Source: Muribaculaceae bacterium
Lineage (GTDB): Bacteria; Bacteroidota; Bacteroidia; Bacteroidales; Muribaculaceae
NCBI GenBank assembly: GCA_029061225.1
Contig: JAIDSM010000123.1
Location: 44,147-108,146, forward strand
DNA length: 64,000 nt
Direction: 5' to 3'
The translations under genes were made by a program, and so were the position numbers. Of the stretch, positions 25,123 through 34,742 are shown piece by piece. The stretch's first letter is position 1, and each line of letters begins with the position of its first letter. The notes under the pieces were generated by a model, which worked only from the letters and a program-made list of their open reading frames with translations, was not told the origin of the DNA and searched no databases.

Positions 25123-25584
25123 ATGACTGAAAAGATGAAAAAATCGTTGCAGTTCGTGACGAGATTCTATAGTCCGGGAGCCTTACGCCCCGACGACTCT
25201 TTCATTACCGAGGGGCTTTCTTTTTGGAAGCGCCATGCCGTGGCTGCATCCATAATCGGCGCAACCCTTCTCGCTGCGGCAGCGGTATCCACATATCTTG
25301 CCCTGAACACCTCGCGACCACAGGTGGAAACCGGAGCGCCGGAAACAGAAGTCACGGCCTCTCCTACCGATGAAACGCCGGATACAGATACTGTGAAGGA
25401 GATGAAGTTTGAAGACGCGTCGCTTCCCGAAGTGGTCAAAGCGATTGAAGAGGCCTACGGAGTGAAAGTAGCAGGCACGACAGAAGGACAGCCCAGCCTG
25501 ACACTCAGCTATAAAGGCACGGCAGAAGATCTCGTAGCGGCCATCAACGACCTTCTCGGCACTAACCTAAGCATAGAGAAATGA
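25123..25584 (+). CDS. Short FecR-like membrane protein (TM plus DUF4974-like domain)
   Basis: A 153-residue protein: about 35 cytoplasmic residues, one membrane helix (about 36-56, AVAASIIGATLLAAAAVSTY), an acidic Pro/Thr linker, and a C-terminal domain (KFEDASLPEVVKAIEEAYGV, SLTLSYKGTAEDLVAAINDL) that resembles the DUF4974 end of FecR anti-sigma proteins. Ordinary FecR proteins are over 300 residues with an additional FecR domain; this is a minimal version. Overlaps the TonB receptor gene by 4 bp. A role in passing a signal from the receptor to the ECF sigma factor at 29314 is inferred. Confidence 0.7.
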   Translation: MTEKMKKSLQFVTRFYSPGALRPDDSFITEGLSFWKRHAVAASIIGATLLAAAAVSTYLALNTSRPQVETGAPETEVTASPTDETPDTDTVKEMKFEDASLPEVVKAIEEAYGVKVAGTTEGQPSLTLSYKGTAEDLVAAINDLLGTNLSIEK

Positions 25585-28226
25585 AAAGGACCAAGATCAT
25601 CGCTCTCTCTGCGCTATTAACCGCATCGATGACGATGCAGGCTCAAAAGGTGAGTGTAAAAGCCAACAACATGCCTGCCGATAAGGTATTCGCTGAACTG
25701 ATGGAGCAAAGCGGAAAGAACTTCATATATCAAGCGGATTTGCTGAAATCATTGAAGGTAAACGTCTCAGCCAACAATGAACCTCTTGAACGTGTGCTCG
25801 ACAGGATGCTGGCCGGAAGCGGCATCAGCTTCCGAATACGAGGCAACAACGTCCTGCTTTTCCGCAAACAACAACCTAAACCATCGAAAGCGACCATAAG
25901 CGGTTTCGTAAGGGAAGAAGGGACCGGAGAGGCTATTCCTGGAGTGACGGTCTGCGTATATCCTTCCGGAATACGCACAGCTACCAATGCCCAGGGTTTC
26001 TATTCCCTGACAGTTCCTGCAGGAGAAGTGACAGTATCCTTCACCGGAGCAGGATATGACGAATACCATACCGGCGACATTAAACTGGCATCTTCGCGCA
26101 AGCTGGACGTAAGCCTTACGGAAAATGCCACAATGCTCGAGGGAGTGACCGTCATCGGCAACCTCAACAGCGACCGAGCCGTGAACTCCGCGGAGATAGG
26201 CTCCATGAACGTCAGCCGAAGCTCCATCCTCACCACCCCGGTGATATTCGGAGAAAGTGACCTTGTCAAGACCATTCAGCTTGAGCCAGGCGTATCTGCC
26301 GGAGTAGAGGGAATGGCCGGCATGTATGTACATGGAGGAAGTTCCGATGAGAACCTCTATATGCTCGACAACATACCGCTCTATCAGGTGAACCATTTCG
26401 GTGGCCTCTTCTCCGCATTCAATACCGAGGCCCTTCGCAACGTGGATTTCTACAAAAGCTCCTTCCCGGCCAAATACGACGGACGACTCTCCTCCTATAT
26501 CGACGTCAACACCAAAGACGGAAACATGGAGGAACATCACGGCAGCGTGAAATTAGGACTCACATCAGCTGCAGTAAACGTGGACGGCCCCATCTGGAAA
26601 GGCAGGACATCCTATTCCGTAGCCGCTCGCCGCTCATGGTATGACGTGCTCTCGCTCCCGGCAAGCGCGATAATCAGCAGCTTTAAGGATGATGAGAAAC
26701 TACGGTTCGGATATGCCTTCTCCGACATCAACGCCAAAATCAACCACCGCTTCTCAGACCGCAGCCGCGCTTATGCGATGTTCTACTACGGAGAAGACTA
26801 TCTGCATCTTAAGCAGGACTACTATTGGGAGGACGAACGCGATACCGATAAGTCCAACCTTCGCTGGGGCAACATCGTGGCATCTGCCGGATGGAACTAT
26901 GTGCTGACACCAAACTTATTCGGAGAAATAACCGGTGCATTCACACGCTATTCATCCCACCTCTCGCACTCTGAAGAATCGAAACTCATAGAAGACGGGG
27001 AACACCTGCCGGTAACCATAGACAAGGTCAGTTCACGGAACTACATACATGACTGGATTCTGAAATGCGACTTCGACTGGCGTCCGCATCCCTCACATCA
27101 CATCTCCTTCGGCGGAGGCTATACAAGACATTCATTCCTTCCATCCCTGACGAAACGCTATCTCCATAACGGAGACATAACAGCTACCGGCCAAGACCGG
27201 GTGCATTCCTACGGAGCCAATGAAATGAACCTCTACGCCGGAGCTGATTGGTCACCTTTCCAACAACTTCGCATCAACTACGGTCTGCACTACTCGCTCT
27301 TCAATATAGACGGCAAGACACACGACGCAGTGTCGCCAAGGGTATCGTTCAGATTCCACACAGGAGGCGACTGGGCCATAAAGGGAGGATACTCACGCAC
27401 GGTGCAATACGTGCATCAGCTTATGCAAAGCTCCATCTCCCTTCCTACCGACCAATGGGTGCCGATCGTAGGGGAACAGAAACCACAGACAGCCGACAAG
27501 ATCGCCATAGGAGGATACTATACACTCAAGAACCAGTATACCTTCTCAGCGGAAGCCTACTATAAATGGATGGACAACCTTCTGGAATATGCCGATGAGT
27601 ATTATCTTCTTCCTCCCGATACAGAATGGAGCGGAAAACTCACAGCCGGAAAAGGGACAGCAAAAGGCATCGACTTCAAGGTGAGCAAAGACTACGGAAA
27701 GGTCACCGGCCACATTGCCTATTCCCTCCTTTGGGCCGACCGACAGTATCCTGACAAGAACGGGGGCAAGAGATTTCCCGCCCGCTTTGACAACAGACAC
27801 AAGATAAACGTGCTTCTGAATTGGAAGATATCTCCCAAATGGGAAGTCTCTGCATCATGGACAGGAATGAGCGGCAACCGCATCACGCTACCGACCCAGA
27901 TGTGGCAGGATCCACTTATCGGGCCATGGCATTACGACATGACGCTCCCCGCGGAGGAAAACAATTTCCGTCTTCCTTTCTACCATCGTATGGACCTCAA
28001 CCTGCGCCGCAACACACGGCACGGCTACTGGAACTTCTCGCTCTACAACGCTTACTGCAACATGAACACAATAGCCGTAATCCGCGACATCAATACCACT
28101 TATATTCCAAACGGCAGTGCTCCGAACTATGGTCCCTCCTACGGACAATGGGACTCAAAGCCCGTATTTAAGAAACTTAAACTCATTCCTATAATCCCAT
28201 CAGTATCCTACACATGGCTATTCTAA
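25581..28226 (+). CDS. TonB-dependent receptor with N-terminal STN signalling domain
   Basis: An 881-residue outer membrane receptor: signal peptide (1-21), STN/secretin short domain (about 25-95, VSVKANNMPADKVFAELMEQ), a carboxypeptidase-regulatory-like beta domain (about 108-190), plug (SDLVKTIQLEPGVSAGVEGM, MYVHGGSSDENLYMLDNIPL), and a barrel ending in SVSYTWLF. The STN domain marks it as a signal-transducing receptor. Operon partners: the FecR-like protein upstream, a DUF4249 lipoprotein overlapping by 13 bp, and an ECF sigma gene. Ligand unknown. Confidence 0.9.
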   Translation: MKRTKIIALSALLTASMTMQAQKVSVKANNMPADKVFAELMEQSGKNFIYQADLLKSLKVNVSANNEPLERVLDRMLAGSGISFRIRGNNVLLFRKQQPKPSKATISGFVREEGTGEAIPGVTVCVYPSGIRTATNAQGFYSLTVPAGEVTVSFTGAGYDEYHTGDIKLASSRKLDVSLTENATMLEGVTVIGNLNSDRAVNSAEIGSMNVSRSSILTTPVIFGESDLVKTIQLEPGVSAGVEGMAGMYVHGGSSDENLYMLDNIPLYQVNHFGGLFSAFNTEALRNVDFYKSSFPAKYDGRLSSYIDVNTKDGNMEEHHGSVKLGLTSAAVNVDGPIWKGRTSYSVAARRSWYDVLSLPASAIISSFKDDEKLRFGYAFSDINAKINHRFSDRSRAYAMFYYGEDYLHLKQDYYWEDERDTDKSNLRWGNIVASAGWNYVLTPNLFGEITGAFTRYSSHLSHSEESKLIEDGEHLPVTIDKVSSRNYIHDWILKCDFDWRPHPSHHISFGGGYTRHSFLPSLTKRYLHNGDITATGQDRVHSYGANEMNLYAGADWSPFQQLRINYGLHYSLFNIDGKTHDAVSPRVSFRFHTGGDWAIKGGYSRTVQYVHQLMQSSISLPTDQWVPIVGEQKPQTADKIAIGGYYTLKNQYTFSAEAYYKWMDNLLEYADEYYLLPPDTEWSGKLTAGKGTAKGIDFKVSKDYGKVTGHIAYSLLWADRQYPDKNGGKRFPARFDNRHKINVLLNWKISPKWEVSASWTGMSGNRITLPTQMWQDPLIGPWHYDMTLPAEENNFRLPFYHRMDLNLRRNTRHGYWNFSLYNAYCNMNTIAVIRDINTTYIPNGSAPNYGPSYGQWDSKPVFKKLKLIPIIPSVSYTWLF

Positions 28227-29299
28227 AAAAAACATACTTTCTACCTCTCCTCATGGCGATGGCCATGGGGATGACATCCTGCTACTCGGAGTTTGACCCC
28301 AAAATCGACTCTACTCCTGTGCTATGCATGAATTCAACTATAACACCTGGTGAACCGGTGACACTATTCCTAACACGCACATGGTCTTGGACTGAGGGAT
28401 ACGAGCAAGATCTTGATCTTAACGTAAGGGATGCGGAAGTACTTCTTATAGTGAACGGAGAATACAAGGAAACACTAAAACAGACTGTCATTCACAATCC
28501 TGATTATCCATATGATCCATATCCGGAAAAACGTGAATGCTATCAGAGTGAATACCACCCTAAAAGCGGCGACGTAATCCGACTGGAAGCGACCTCGGCT
28601 CAATACGGAGAGGCTACCGCTGATGTAGAAGTGCCGTATCCTGTGCCGATTGACAGGATCGAAGTGCGAGATATACACTGCAAGACTTATGGAGATATCT
28701 CCGGATTCCCGGCAGTCAGAGACAGGTGTGAATTCGCACTTGATTTCAATGTCTTAGCCTATTTCACCGATCCGAATGGGCCATCGAATTACTACGAATT
28801 AAAATCCGGGACATCAGGCTACCGTAACTATGACGGAGAAGCGGAAGCGGAGTTTATAGACTACCCATGGATAGATTACTCCGGAGAACCCCTGCTGACT
28901 GAACATGTGTCGGAACTCGATTCGACGATAGCCGACACAAGCGGTTATACCATTTTTTCCGACCGTCAGATCAACGGGCGAACATATCCACTGCGTATAG
29001 GATTCAGGCAGAGTGTATTCCTATACCAAAACCCCTTGAACCTTCCCGGTCCTAAGGAAACCGGAATAACTGTTGTATTACGTCATTTAGATTCCACTTA
29101 CTATAAACACGTCATGTCGGTCTGGGAAGGTAATGACGGGATCGTCGGCGCATTGGGAGGCATAGGTCTGGCAAGCGCAGTCTACCCCTACAGCAACGTT
29201 TCCACCCGAGCCGGAGTCGTAGTTGCTTTCGCGGAAGCGAGCCTTACGATTCCTGTATTGGATGTAATCGCCCTTGCAGAAGAGGGGAATTTTAAGTAA
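28214..29299 (+). CDS. DUF4249 lipoprotein
   Basis: A 361-residue predicted lipoprotein: signal sequence with lipobox ending at Cys23 (MAMGMTSC), then a beta-rich domain (TPVLCMNSTITPGEPVTLFL) typical of DUF4249. These proteins are regularly encoded directly after a TonB-dependent receptor and probably act at the cell surface as its accessory component. Overlaps the receptor gene by 13 bp; 14 bp before the sigma gene. Confidence 0.8.
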   Translation: MAILKKTYFLPLLMAMAMGMTSCYSEFDPKIDSTPVLCMNSTITPGEPVTLFLTRTWSWTEGYEQDLDLNVRDAEVLLIVNGEYKETLKQTVIHNPDYPYDPYPEKRECYQSEYHPKSGDVIRLEATSAQYGEATADVEVPYPVPIDRIEVRDIHCKTYGDISGFPAVRDRCEFALDFNVLAYFTDPNGPSNYYELKSGTSGYRNYDGEAEAEFIDYPWIDYSGEPLLTEHVSELDSTIADTSGYTIFSDRQINGRTYPLRIGFRQSVFLYQNPLNLPGPKETGITVVLRHLDSTYYKHVMSVWEGNDGIVGALGGIGLASAVYPYSNVSTRAGVVVAFAEASLTIPVLDVIALAEEGNFK

Positions 29300-29313
29300 C
29301 TTCGCATTCCGAA

Positions 29314-29811
29314 ATGACAGCACGAGAATTTACCCGGATATACAATAAACTCTACATGCCGCTCTGCATGTATGCGCTACGCATCACGGAGAACACGGCC
29401 CTTGCACACGACACGGTGCAGGGGTCGTTCATGCGCATATGGGGCATGATACGCGAAGGTCATGAGATCAATTCAATTGAAAGGTATCTGTATAGGGCTG
29501 TACGGAACGCCGCCATTGAACAAATACGTAATGAAGACCGCTATACTTCGCTACCGGAAAATATGGATGAAGTCTCGGAGGAAGACATAGATACTGCGGA
29601 GCGCGACGCAAGACTCTGGCAGGCAATCGACTCTATGCCTCCACGACGCCGGGAAATCTTCCTGATGAGCAGACGCGACGGTCTGACCTACGCCGAGATC
29701 GCGGATGAACTCGGACTGTCTGTAAAGACCGTCGAGAACCAGATCGCAAAGGCCACAGCTTCTCTCCGTGGCAATACAAGGATCAATTACTTCGTCCTGA
29801 CCTTTTTATAG
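29314..29811 (+). CDS. ECF sigma factor (Bacteroides expansion family)
   Basis: A 165-residue sigma factor with region 2 (LYMPLCMYALRITENTALAH, DTVQGSFMRIW) and region 4 (MPPRRREIFLMSRRDGLTYA, EIADELGLSVKTVENQIAKA). It closes the operon FecR-like, STN-type TonB receptor, DUF4249. In the usual order the sigma gene comes first, so this arrangement is reversed; the sigma factor would be raised together with the receptor it serves. Target promoters are unknown. Confidence 0.88.
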   Translation: MTAREFTRIYNKLYMPLCMYALRITENTALAHDTVQGSFMRIWGMIREGHEINSIERYLYRAVRNAAIEQIRNEDRYTSLPENMDEVSEEDIDTAERDARLWQAIDSMPPRRREIFLMSRRDGLTYAEIADELGLSVKTVENQIAKATASLRGNTRINYFVLTFL

Positions 29812-29861
29812 ACCATGCCGAAAACGGCCGCACGAGCTGTGCGCCACTCCCCGATGCCGAC

Positions 29862-31265
29862 TCAATCCCGAGGAGGAAGGGGATTCGGAGTGCGCCAACC
29901 GCCGCCGAGAGCCTTATAGATGTTGACAAGGGCTGTATATTGGTCGCGGACAGCGTTGGAGAAGGCTATCTGGGCATCGAAATAGCTACGCTGCGCATCA
30001 AGCACATCGATATAGTTGATCATACCGGCACGGAACTGAAGCTGCGCGAGCTGCATATACTCTGCGGAGGCATCTCGCAGTTCCTTGGTACGGTAGAAGG
30101 ATTCCTGCACATGATAATAAGTGTGGAGAATGGTGTTGACCTCGGTGAATGCCTTCAAGACAACATCCTCATAGTCGAGCCGGGCTTCTTCGTAGGCCGC
30201 CACCGCAGCCTTGTATTTCTTCTTGCGGCGGTTGAAGTCGATGAGCGGTCCGGCCAAGGACCCCACTATGTCATTGTAAGGGGATTTCAGGAAGTTTGCG
30301 AGCGCATCATTCTCCAATCCGGGACGCAGACTGATGCTGAATGACGGGAACCGGTCGGCATACGTCATGCCTACTTTCGCCCTCGCAGCATTAAGCCGCT
30401 GCTCGGCAGCCCTGATGTCGGGTCGACGCTTCAAGAGATCGGAAGGCATACCGGCAGGAAGCTGCTCCGGACCTATGAAGGTCTGCGGAAGCTTGCCTAT
30501 CCGATCTATATCCTGCGGCACCTCCCCCATAAGCAGAGTAAGCTTATTGCGTGTCTCATACCACTTCTGCTCAAGCTTGGGAACGAGGGCTGCCGCCGAG
30601 GAATACTCCACCAACGTCTGATTGTAGAGCATCTCCGAAGTCAAGCCACCCTCGTAGCGCAGTTTTGCGATGCGCACGGATTCCTCACGAGTGTCCATAG
30701 TCCGGCGCACGATGGTAAGCTCGTTTTCCAACGCCATCATAGTATAGTAAGCCTCTGCGGTCTCAGCTATCAACTCCATCTTTATGGCACGGCTGTCTTC
30801 CTCTGAAGCACGGTATTCGGCCTCAGCCTCACGCCGAGCCCATATCTGCGAGCCCCAGAGGTTGATCTCCCACGATATGGGTATCTTGACGCTGTAGGTA
30901 GGACTTGTAGAAGCTCCCTTTCCTCCATAGTCGGCAGTCTCATATTCGGCAGACACGTCAATACCCACCTCCGGCAGAAGATTGGTCTTGGATATGCCGT
31001 AGAGCTCACGCAGCTGATCCATGCGGGCCTGCGACTTGAGAAGGTCGCGGTTGTTGCTGACAACCCTCTCAAGCAGCGAGCAAAGCGTAGAATCGGAATA
31101 AAATTTCCACCATTCAAGATCCGCAAGACAAAGGGAATCGACATAGTCAATCTTGGAGAAATCGCCGAAATGATGCACATACGGCTCCTTAAGGCCCTTC
31201 ACGCCGGAACAAGCTGACAGCAACAAGAGCGTCGCCGTCACTACAGCAAATGCACTCCCTCTCAT
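29862..31265 (-). CDS. Outer membrane efflux channel, NodT/OprM-like lipoprotein
   Basis: A 467-residue outer membrane factor with a lipobox (LLLLSAC, Cys19) and the duplicated helical OEP repeats; DLLKRRPDIRAAEQRLNAAR is the family landmark. It is the last gene of a six-gene operon, overlapping the adaptor gene by 4 bp. No RND pump gene is in the operon; the only inner membrane motor there is the ABC ATPase/permease pair upstream. Confidence 0.9.
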   Translation of the reverse strand: MRGSAFAVVTATLLLLSACSGVKGLKEPYVHHFGDFSKIDYVDSLCLADLEWWKFYSDSTLCSLLERVVSNNRDLLKSQARMDQLRELYGISKTNLLPEVGIDVSAEYETADYGGKGASTSPTYSVKIPISWEINLWGSQIWARREAEAEYRASEEDSRAIKMELIAETAEAYYTMMALENELTIVRRTMDTREESVRIAKLRYEGGLTSEMLYNQTLVEYSSAAALVPKLEQKWYETRNKLTLLMGEVPQDIDRIGKLPQTFIGPEQLPAGMPSDLLKRRPDIRAAEQRLNAARAKVGMTYADRFPSFSISLRPGLENDALANFLKSPYNDIVGSLAGPLIDFNRRKKKYKAAVAAYEEARLDYEDVVLKAFTEVNTILHTYYHVQESFYRTKELRDASAEYMQLAQLQFRAGMINYIDVLDAQRSYFDAQIAFSNAVRDQYTALVNIYKALGGGWRTPNPLPPRD

Positions 31266-32500
31266 CTCTTTGCCTCCGCCGGCACGGCCGACTTTTTAAG
31301 ATTATGCTTATCCGACAGGCCTACCGGCTTCACCACCACGGCTTCAAAGAGAAGCTCAAACCGGTCTGTGGCTACCATCTCACCGGGCGCAAGCCCGCTC
31401 TTCACTACGATTCGCTTTCCGGCCTTAGTCCCTACCTTAACGGGACGAGCCTCCACCGATCCATCTGCCGACACGACGTAGACGAACGTCTCCCCTTCTT
31501 CTTCACGCACAGCCTCGGCAGGGACCGTCATGGCACCTTGAAGCACATCAAGAAGCACCTTGACCTTGGTCTTCTCTCCGGGGAGAAGGCAGCCGTCGGG
31601 ATTAGGCATCTCGGCGCGAACGGATATAGTACCGCTATCGGTATCGACCACGGGATCCGCGAAATCCACGACACCCCGATAGGGATACTCGCTGCCGTCT
31701 GCGAGGGTTATTGTCACGTAGGAGGGAAGCCTGTCAAGACACTCCCCGTCGTCGCAACGAACATTCACATCGCGGTCCTTTCCCTGAAAATATTGAAGCG
31801 ATGTCATCGAGAAATCGATCATCACAGTATCGCTTCTGACAATCGTCGCGAGCAGGGATTTTCCTCCGGGGCCGACAAGCGCACCCACATCGACCATGCG
31901 CTCGGAAATGTATCCGGAGATCGGAGCCACAACGCGGGTATAGCCGAGTGTGACCTGAGCCTCAAGGAGATCGACCCTTGCTATCTCCACATCGGCCTGA
32001 GCGCATTCGACGGCAGCCTCTGCATTGTCAAGGTCGAGCTGCGAGGCCGCCTTCTGATTGTAAAGGGGACGGATGCGGTTGAGGTCGCGGTCAGCCTTAT
32101 CCTTCAGAGCCTTAGCGCGGTCAAGCTGAGCCAGGGCACGGTCTACCTGGGCCTGATACAGTCTTGGGTCGATGACGAACAGCGTCTGACCTTTCTTTAC
32201 ATAGGAACCCTCCCTGAACAGCATCTTCTCAAGCACGCCCTCCACACGTGCGGTAACCTCCACTGACCGAATGGCCCTTATACTGCCGTCAAACTCTTCG
32301 TACACTTCCAGACGCGCCGTGTCTACCAAAGCCACCCTGACCTCCGGAAGGAGTCCGGAATCAGAAGCGGGCCTGCGCAGCAACAGCCACACCGAGAGAA
32401 GCACCACAACAAGCACTCCGATGAGCAGAAACGCCCATCTGGGGAAACCACCCTTATGTCCGGACCGAGCCGAGTCAGCCCCTTCTTTATGATCGCTCAT
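31262..32500 (-). CDS. Periplasmic adaptor of the AcrA/HlyD type
   Basis: A 412-residue membrane fusion protein: one N-terminal membrane helix (about 22-41, FLLIGVLVVVLLSVWLLL), lipoyl half (SVEVTARVEGVLEKMLFREG), coiled-coil hairpin, second lipoyl half (YTRVVAPISGYISERMVDVG), beta-barrel and membrane-proximal domains, and a Lys-rich C-terminal tail. The sequence is closer to RND-pump adaptors (AcrA/MexA), but it is encoded 10 bp after a DUF2752 gene and downstream of an ABC pair. Either it works with that ABC transporter or with an RND pump encoded elsewhere. Confidence 0.88.
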   Translation of the reverse strand: MSDHKEGADSARSGHKGGFPRWAFLLIGVLVVVLLSVWLLLRRPASDSGLLPEVRVALVDTARLEVYEEFDGSIRAIRSVEVTARVEGVLEKMLFREGSYVKKGQTLFVIDPRLYQAQVDRALAQLDRAKALKDKADRDLNRIRPLYNQKAASQLDLDNAEAAVECAQADVEIARVDLLEAQVTLGYTRVVAPISGYISERMVDVGALVGPGGKSLLATIVRSDTVMIDFSMTSLQYFQGKDRDVNVRCDDGECLDRLPSYVTITLADGSEYPYRGVVDFADPVVDTDSGTISVRAEMPNPDGCLLPGEKTKVKVLLDVLQGAMTVPAEAVREEEGETFVYVVSADGSVEARPVKVGTKAGKRIVVKSGLAPGEMVATDRFELLFEAVVVKPVGLSDKHNLKKSAVPAEAKR

Positions 32501-32510
32501 ATTACTTTAA

Positions 32511-32885
32511 TTAAACAAGATTACGCACTATCCACCAACATAACACCGAACCCGCCAGCATACAGATCAAGACAGGAGAATGAACCTTAAGATAGAGCCG
32601 CGGATATCTCTCCCTGAAACATTCCAGCAAGAGCAAAAAAGCTATAACCGGAAGCATACACATGGCAAAGGCATTGGCCTGCCAGGCCTCACGGAATTCA
32701 CCATGCACCAATGCATGCGCCATCCTCTGCGACCCGCATCCCGGACAGTCAGTCCCGGTAGTCAACTTCCACAGGCACTTCGGCATCCAGACCGCGTCCA
32801 TAGGGTCGAAGAAGTAGTAGACCACGGCCAGCACCGCGAAAAGCACCGCCATGCCTACGGCCATATAGAAACGCCTATCCCGCAT
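32511..32885 (-). CDS. DUF2752 membrane protein
   Basis: A 124-residue protein with three membrane helices and the DUF2752 signature TGTDCPGCGSQRMAHALVHG followed by EFREAWQANAF. Function unknown; the CPGCG motif could bind metal or be redox-active. Its start overlaps the permease gene end by 11 bp, so it is translated with the transporter, between its ABC and adaptor parts. Confidence 0.85.
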   Translation of the reverse strand: MRDRRFYMAVGMAVLFAVLAVVYYFFDPMDAVWMPKCLWKLTTGTDCPGCGSQRMAHALVHGEFREAWQANAFAMCMLPVIAFLLLLECFRERYPRLYLKVHSPVLICMLAGSVLCWWIVRNLV

Positions 32886-34083
32886 CGCTTATCCGAAGGC
32901 CCCATGCAGATTTTATCTTGCGGCCGACGGCCACTATATTGACAAGAACAACGCCGAGCGCAAGAAGCGTACCGACACCGATACCCCACATCAGACCTCC
33001 TGTCCCTACCCCAAGGCCCTCAAGCGCACCGGCATAGAGCGAACGCAAAGCAACGAGTGCTCCTACTGACAACAGCCACGCCGCTCCGCATCCCACAACT
33101 ATCATGGAGCAATAGGGAGCTCCTACCTTACGCAGAGGCGCACCAAGCATCAGAAGACGATGGATCACCTGACGGTTCTTCTCCATCAGCAACGAAACAG
33201 ACAGCATGAGCACAAACAGGGACAGAAGGGTTATCACGGCACCGACCGCCATCACTATTCCCACCACCACCTTCAGCAGATAGGCGGCTGAACTGCCGGA
33301 CTTATCGCCGGCCACCTCCCAACCATGGGAAGAGAGATATTCGGATATCGCAACGTCGCCGGGAGACGACACATCGATTATGAGGCGCGATGGAGCGGAG
33401 GAGCCGCTGTCGCCCAGACGCGAATTAGCATATTGCATGAAGCCGTCGGGCACCAGGACTGTATTGAGGCGGTTGCTGAATCCTGCGATGCGCCCTTCCA
33501 TCTGCATGGAGCGGGAACCATCCTCACTACGCATATAGAGTTTCAAGGGAATTCCGGAGATAAGCTGCTCGCTGAGCTGCGGGAGTCCGGCTGATCCGGC
33601 GAATCCGAAATTATAGAGGGCAAGATAGTCTTTAGGTATCATCACGGGGACTACGGGCTGTCCCGGTTCGAAACGCCAGTCGGCAGCCGGGAGGTCGACA
33701 AATGAATCCGGCACGGACTCGAAGAAAAGAGCTGTCTCCAACCCGCGTCCTCCCTGACTCACTGAGGCATACACCCGAAAGTCGGAAGAACTGAACTCCC
33801 CTACCCTCCTGACCCAAGGCTGCGCCTTGAGGTCGGCAAGATCAGCCGCCGAAAAACGAGTGGCACCACCATCGCCAAGCGTACTGGCGGATGTCACTTT
33901 CTTGTTGACCACCAGATAATCCGTATTGATCACACTCTCGTCATCATCCCAGATACCCCTGGAATCCACATAAAACATCACGGCACCGCCGATGATCAGC
34001 AGACCGATGAAGTTGGAGAGCGCGAAACCCGCGATGCGCGCAGGCGATGTATTCTTTCTTAAAAGTTTAGAAATAAGACCCAT
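32875..34083 (-). CDS. FtsX-like ABC permease
   Basis: A 402-residue membrane protein: N-terminal helix (about 18-38, GFALSNFIGLLIIGGAVMFY), a long extracytoplasmic domain (40-260) and three C-terminal helices. Topology is that of FtsX/MacB permeases, but the sequence is divergent: the conserved cytoplasmic loop reads LMEKNRQVIHRLLMLGAPLR. One-base overlap with the ATPase gene. Likely substrate class (lipoprotein, peptide or signal) cannot be told. Confidence 0.8.
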   Translation of the reverse strand: MGLISKLLRKNTSPARIAGFALSNFIGLLIIGGAVMFYVDSRGIWDDDESVINTDYLVVNKKVTSASTLGDGGATRFSAADLADLKAQPWVRRVGEFSSSDFRVYASVSQGGRGLETALFFESVPDSFVDLPAADWRFEPGQPVVPVMIPKDYLALYNFGFAGSAGLPQLSEQLISGIPLKLYMRSEDGSRSMQMEGRIAGFSNRLNTVLVPDGFMQYANSRLGDSGSSAPSRLIIDVSSPGDVAISEYLSSHGWEVAGDKSGSSAAYLLKVVVGIVMAVGAVITLLSLFVLMLSVSLLMEKNRQVIHRLLMLGAPLRKVGAPYCSMIVVGCGAAWLLSVGALVALRSLYAGALEGLGVGTGGLMWGIGVGTLLALGVVLVNIVAVGRKIKSAWGLRISDAG

Positions 34084-34742
34084 CAGAGATTCATTTTAAC
34101 CGGATTTTCTATCAACAAAGGATTACCGACAGAGAAAGTGATTACAGCGGCACCCTGACGCCCGGCCTCTTCCTCCACAATCCCGGCCGCAAGGCGGTTG
34201 TTTGCCTCGTCGAGATGGCTAACCGGCTCATCAAGGAGAATGAAATCGAAGGGCTGGCAAAGACTGCGTATCAACGCCACACGCTGCTGCTGACCTATCG
34301 AAAGGCGACCGGCGGGATAGTCGCGGCGGGCGGTGATTCCAAGACGCTCCATCCAGCCTTCCACCCGCTGCATATCGACGCCACCGCAAATCTCGCCCTT
34401 AAGAAGGATATTGTCGATGGCCGAGAGTTCGGGAAAGAGAGCGAGTTCCTGCGGCAGGTAGGCTATACGGGCACGTCTGATTTCCTGCCAGTCGGTAATG
34501 CCGAGTGAGGAAGCGTCACGACCGTCGAAAAGAAGTCTTCCCTCATAGTCACGCCTTGCCCCCATGATGAAGGCGGCCAGACTCGATTTTCCTCCGCCAC
34601 TGGCCGACTCCACAAGATAACGTCCGCCACGCCGGAAAACGACCGTACGGCGCCACACCTCAGAATACGGCAACTCCTCCCGCGCAAAGACGCGCGGGAG
34701 GAGACCCTGGAGTTCAATCTCTTCTATATGGTCGGGAATCAT
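34083..34742 (-). CDS. Divergent ABC transporter ATP-binding protein
   Basis: A 219-residue ABC ATPase. Walker A is degenerate at its first Gly (SASGGGKSS), Q-loop YLPQELALFP, signature LSIGQQQRVALIRSL, Walker B FILLDEP, D-loop SHLD. The H-loop position, normally VTHD, reads VITFSVGN: the switch histidine is missing. ATP hydrolysis may therefore be weak or use another residue. Overlaps the upstream lipoprotein gene by 4 bp and the permease gene by 1 bp. Confidence 0.82.
   Translation of the reverse strand: MIPDHIEEIELQGLLPRVFAREELPYSEVWRRTVVFRRGGRYLVESASGGGKSSLAAFIMGARRDYEGRLLFDGRDASSLGITDWQEIRRARIAYLPQELALFPELSAIDNILLKGEICGGVDMQRVEGWMERLGITARRDYPAGRLSIGQQQRVALIRSLCQPFDFILLDEPVSHLDEANNRLAAGIVEEEAGRQGAAVITFSVGNPLLIENPVKMNL

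Noticed and set aside
31262-32500. A complete RND efflux pump operon
   Set aside because: No AcrB-like pump gene of about 1000 codons is present; the operon has an ABC pair instead.
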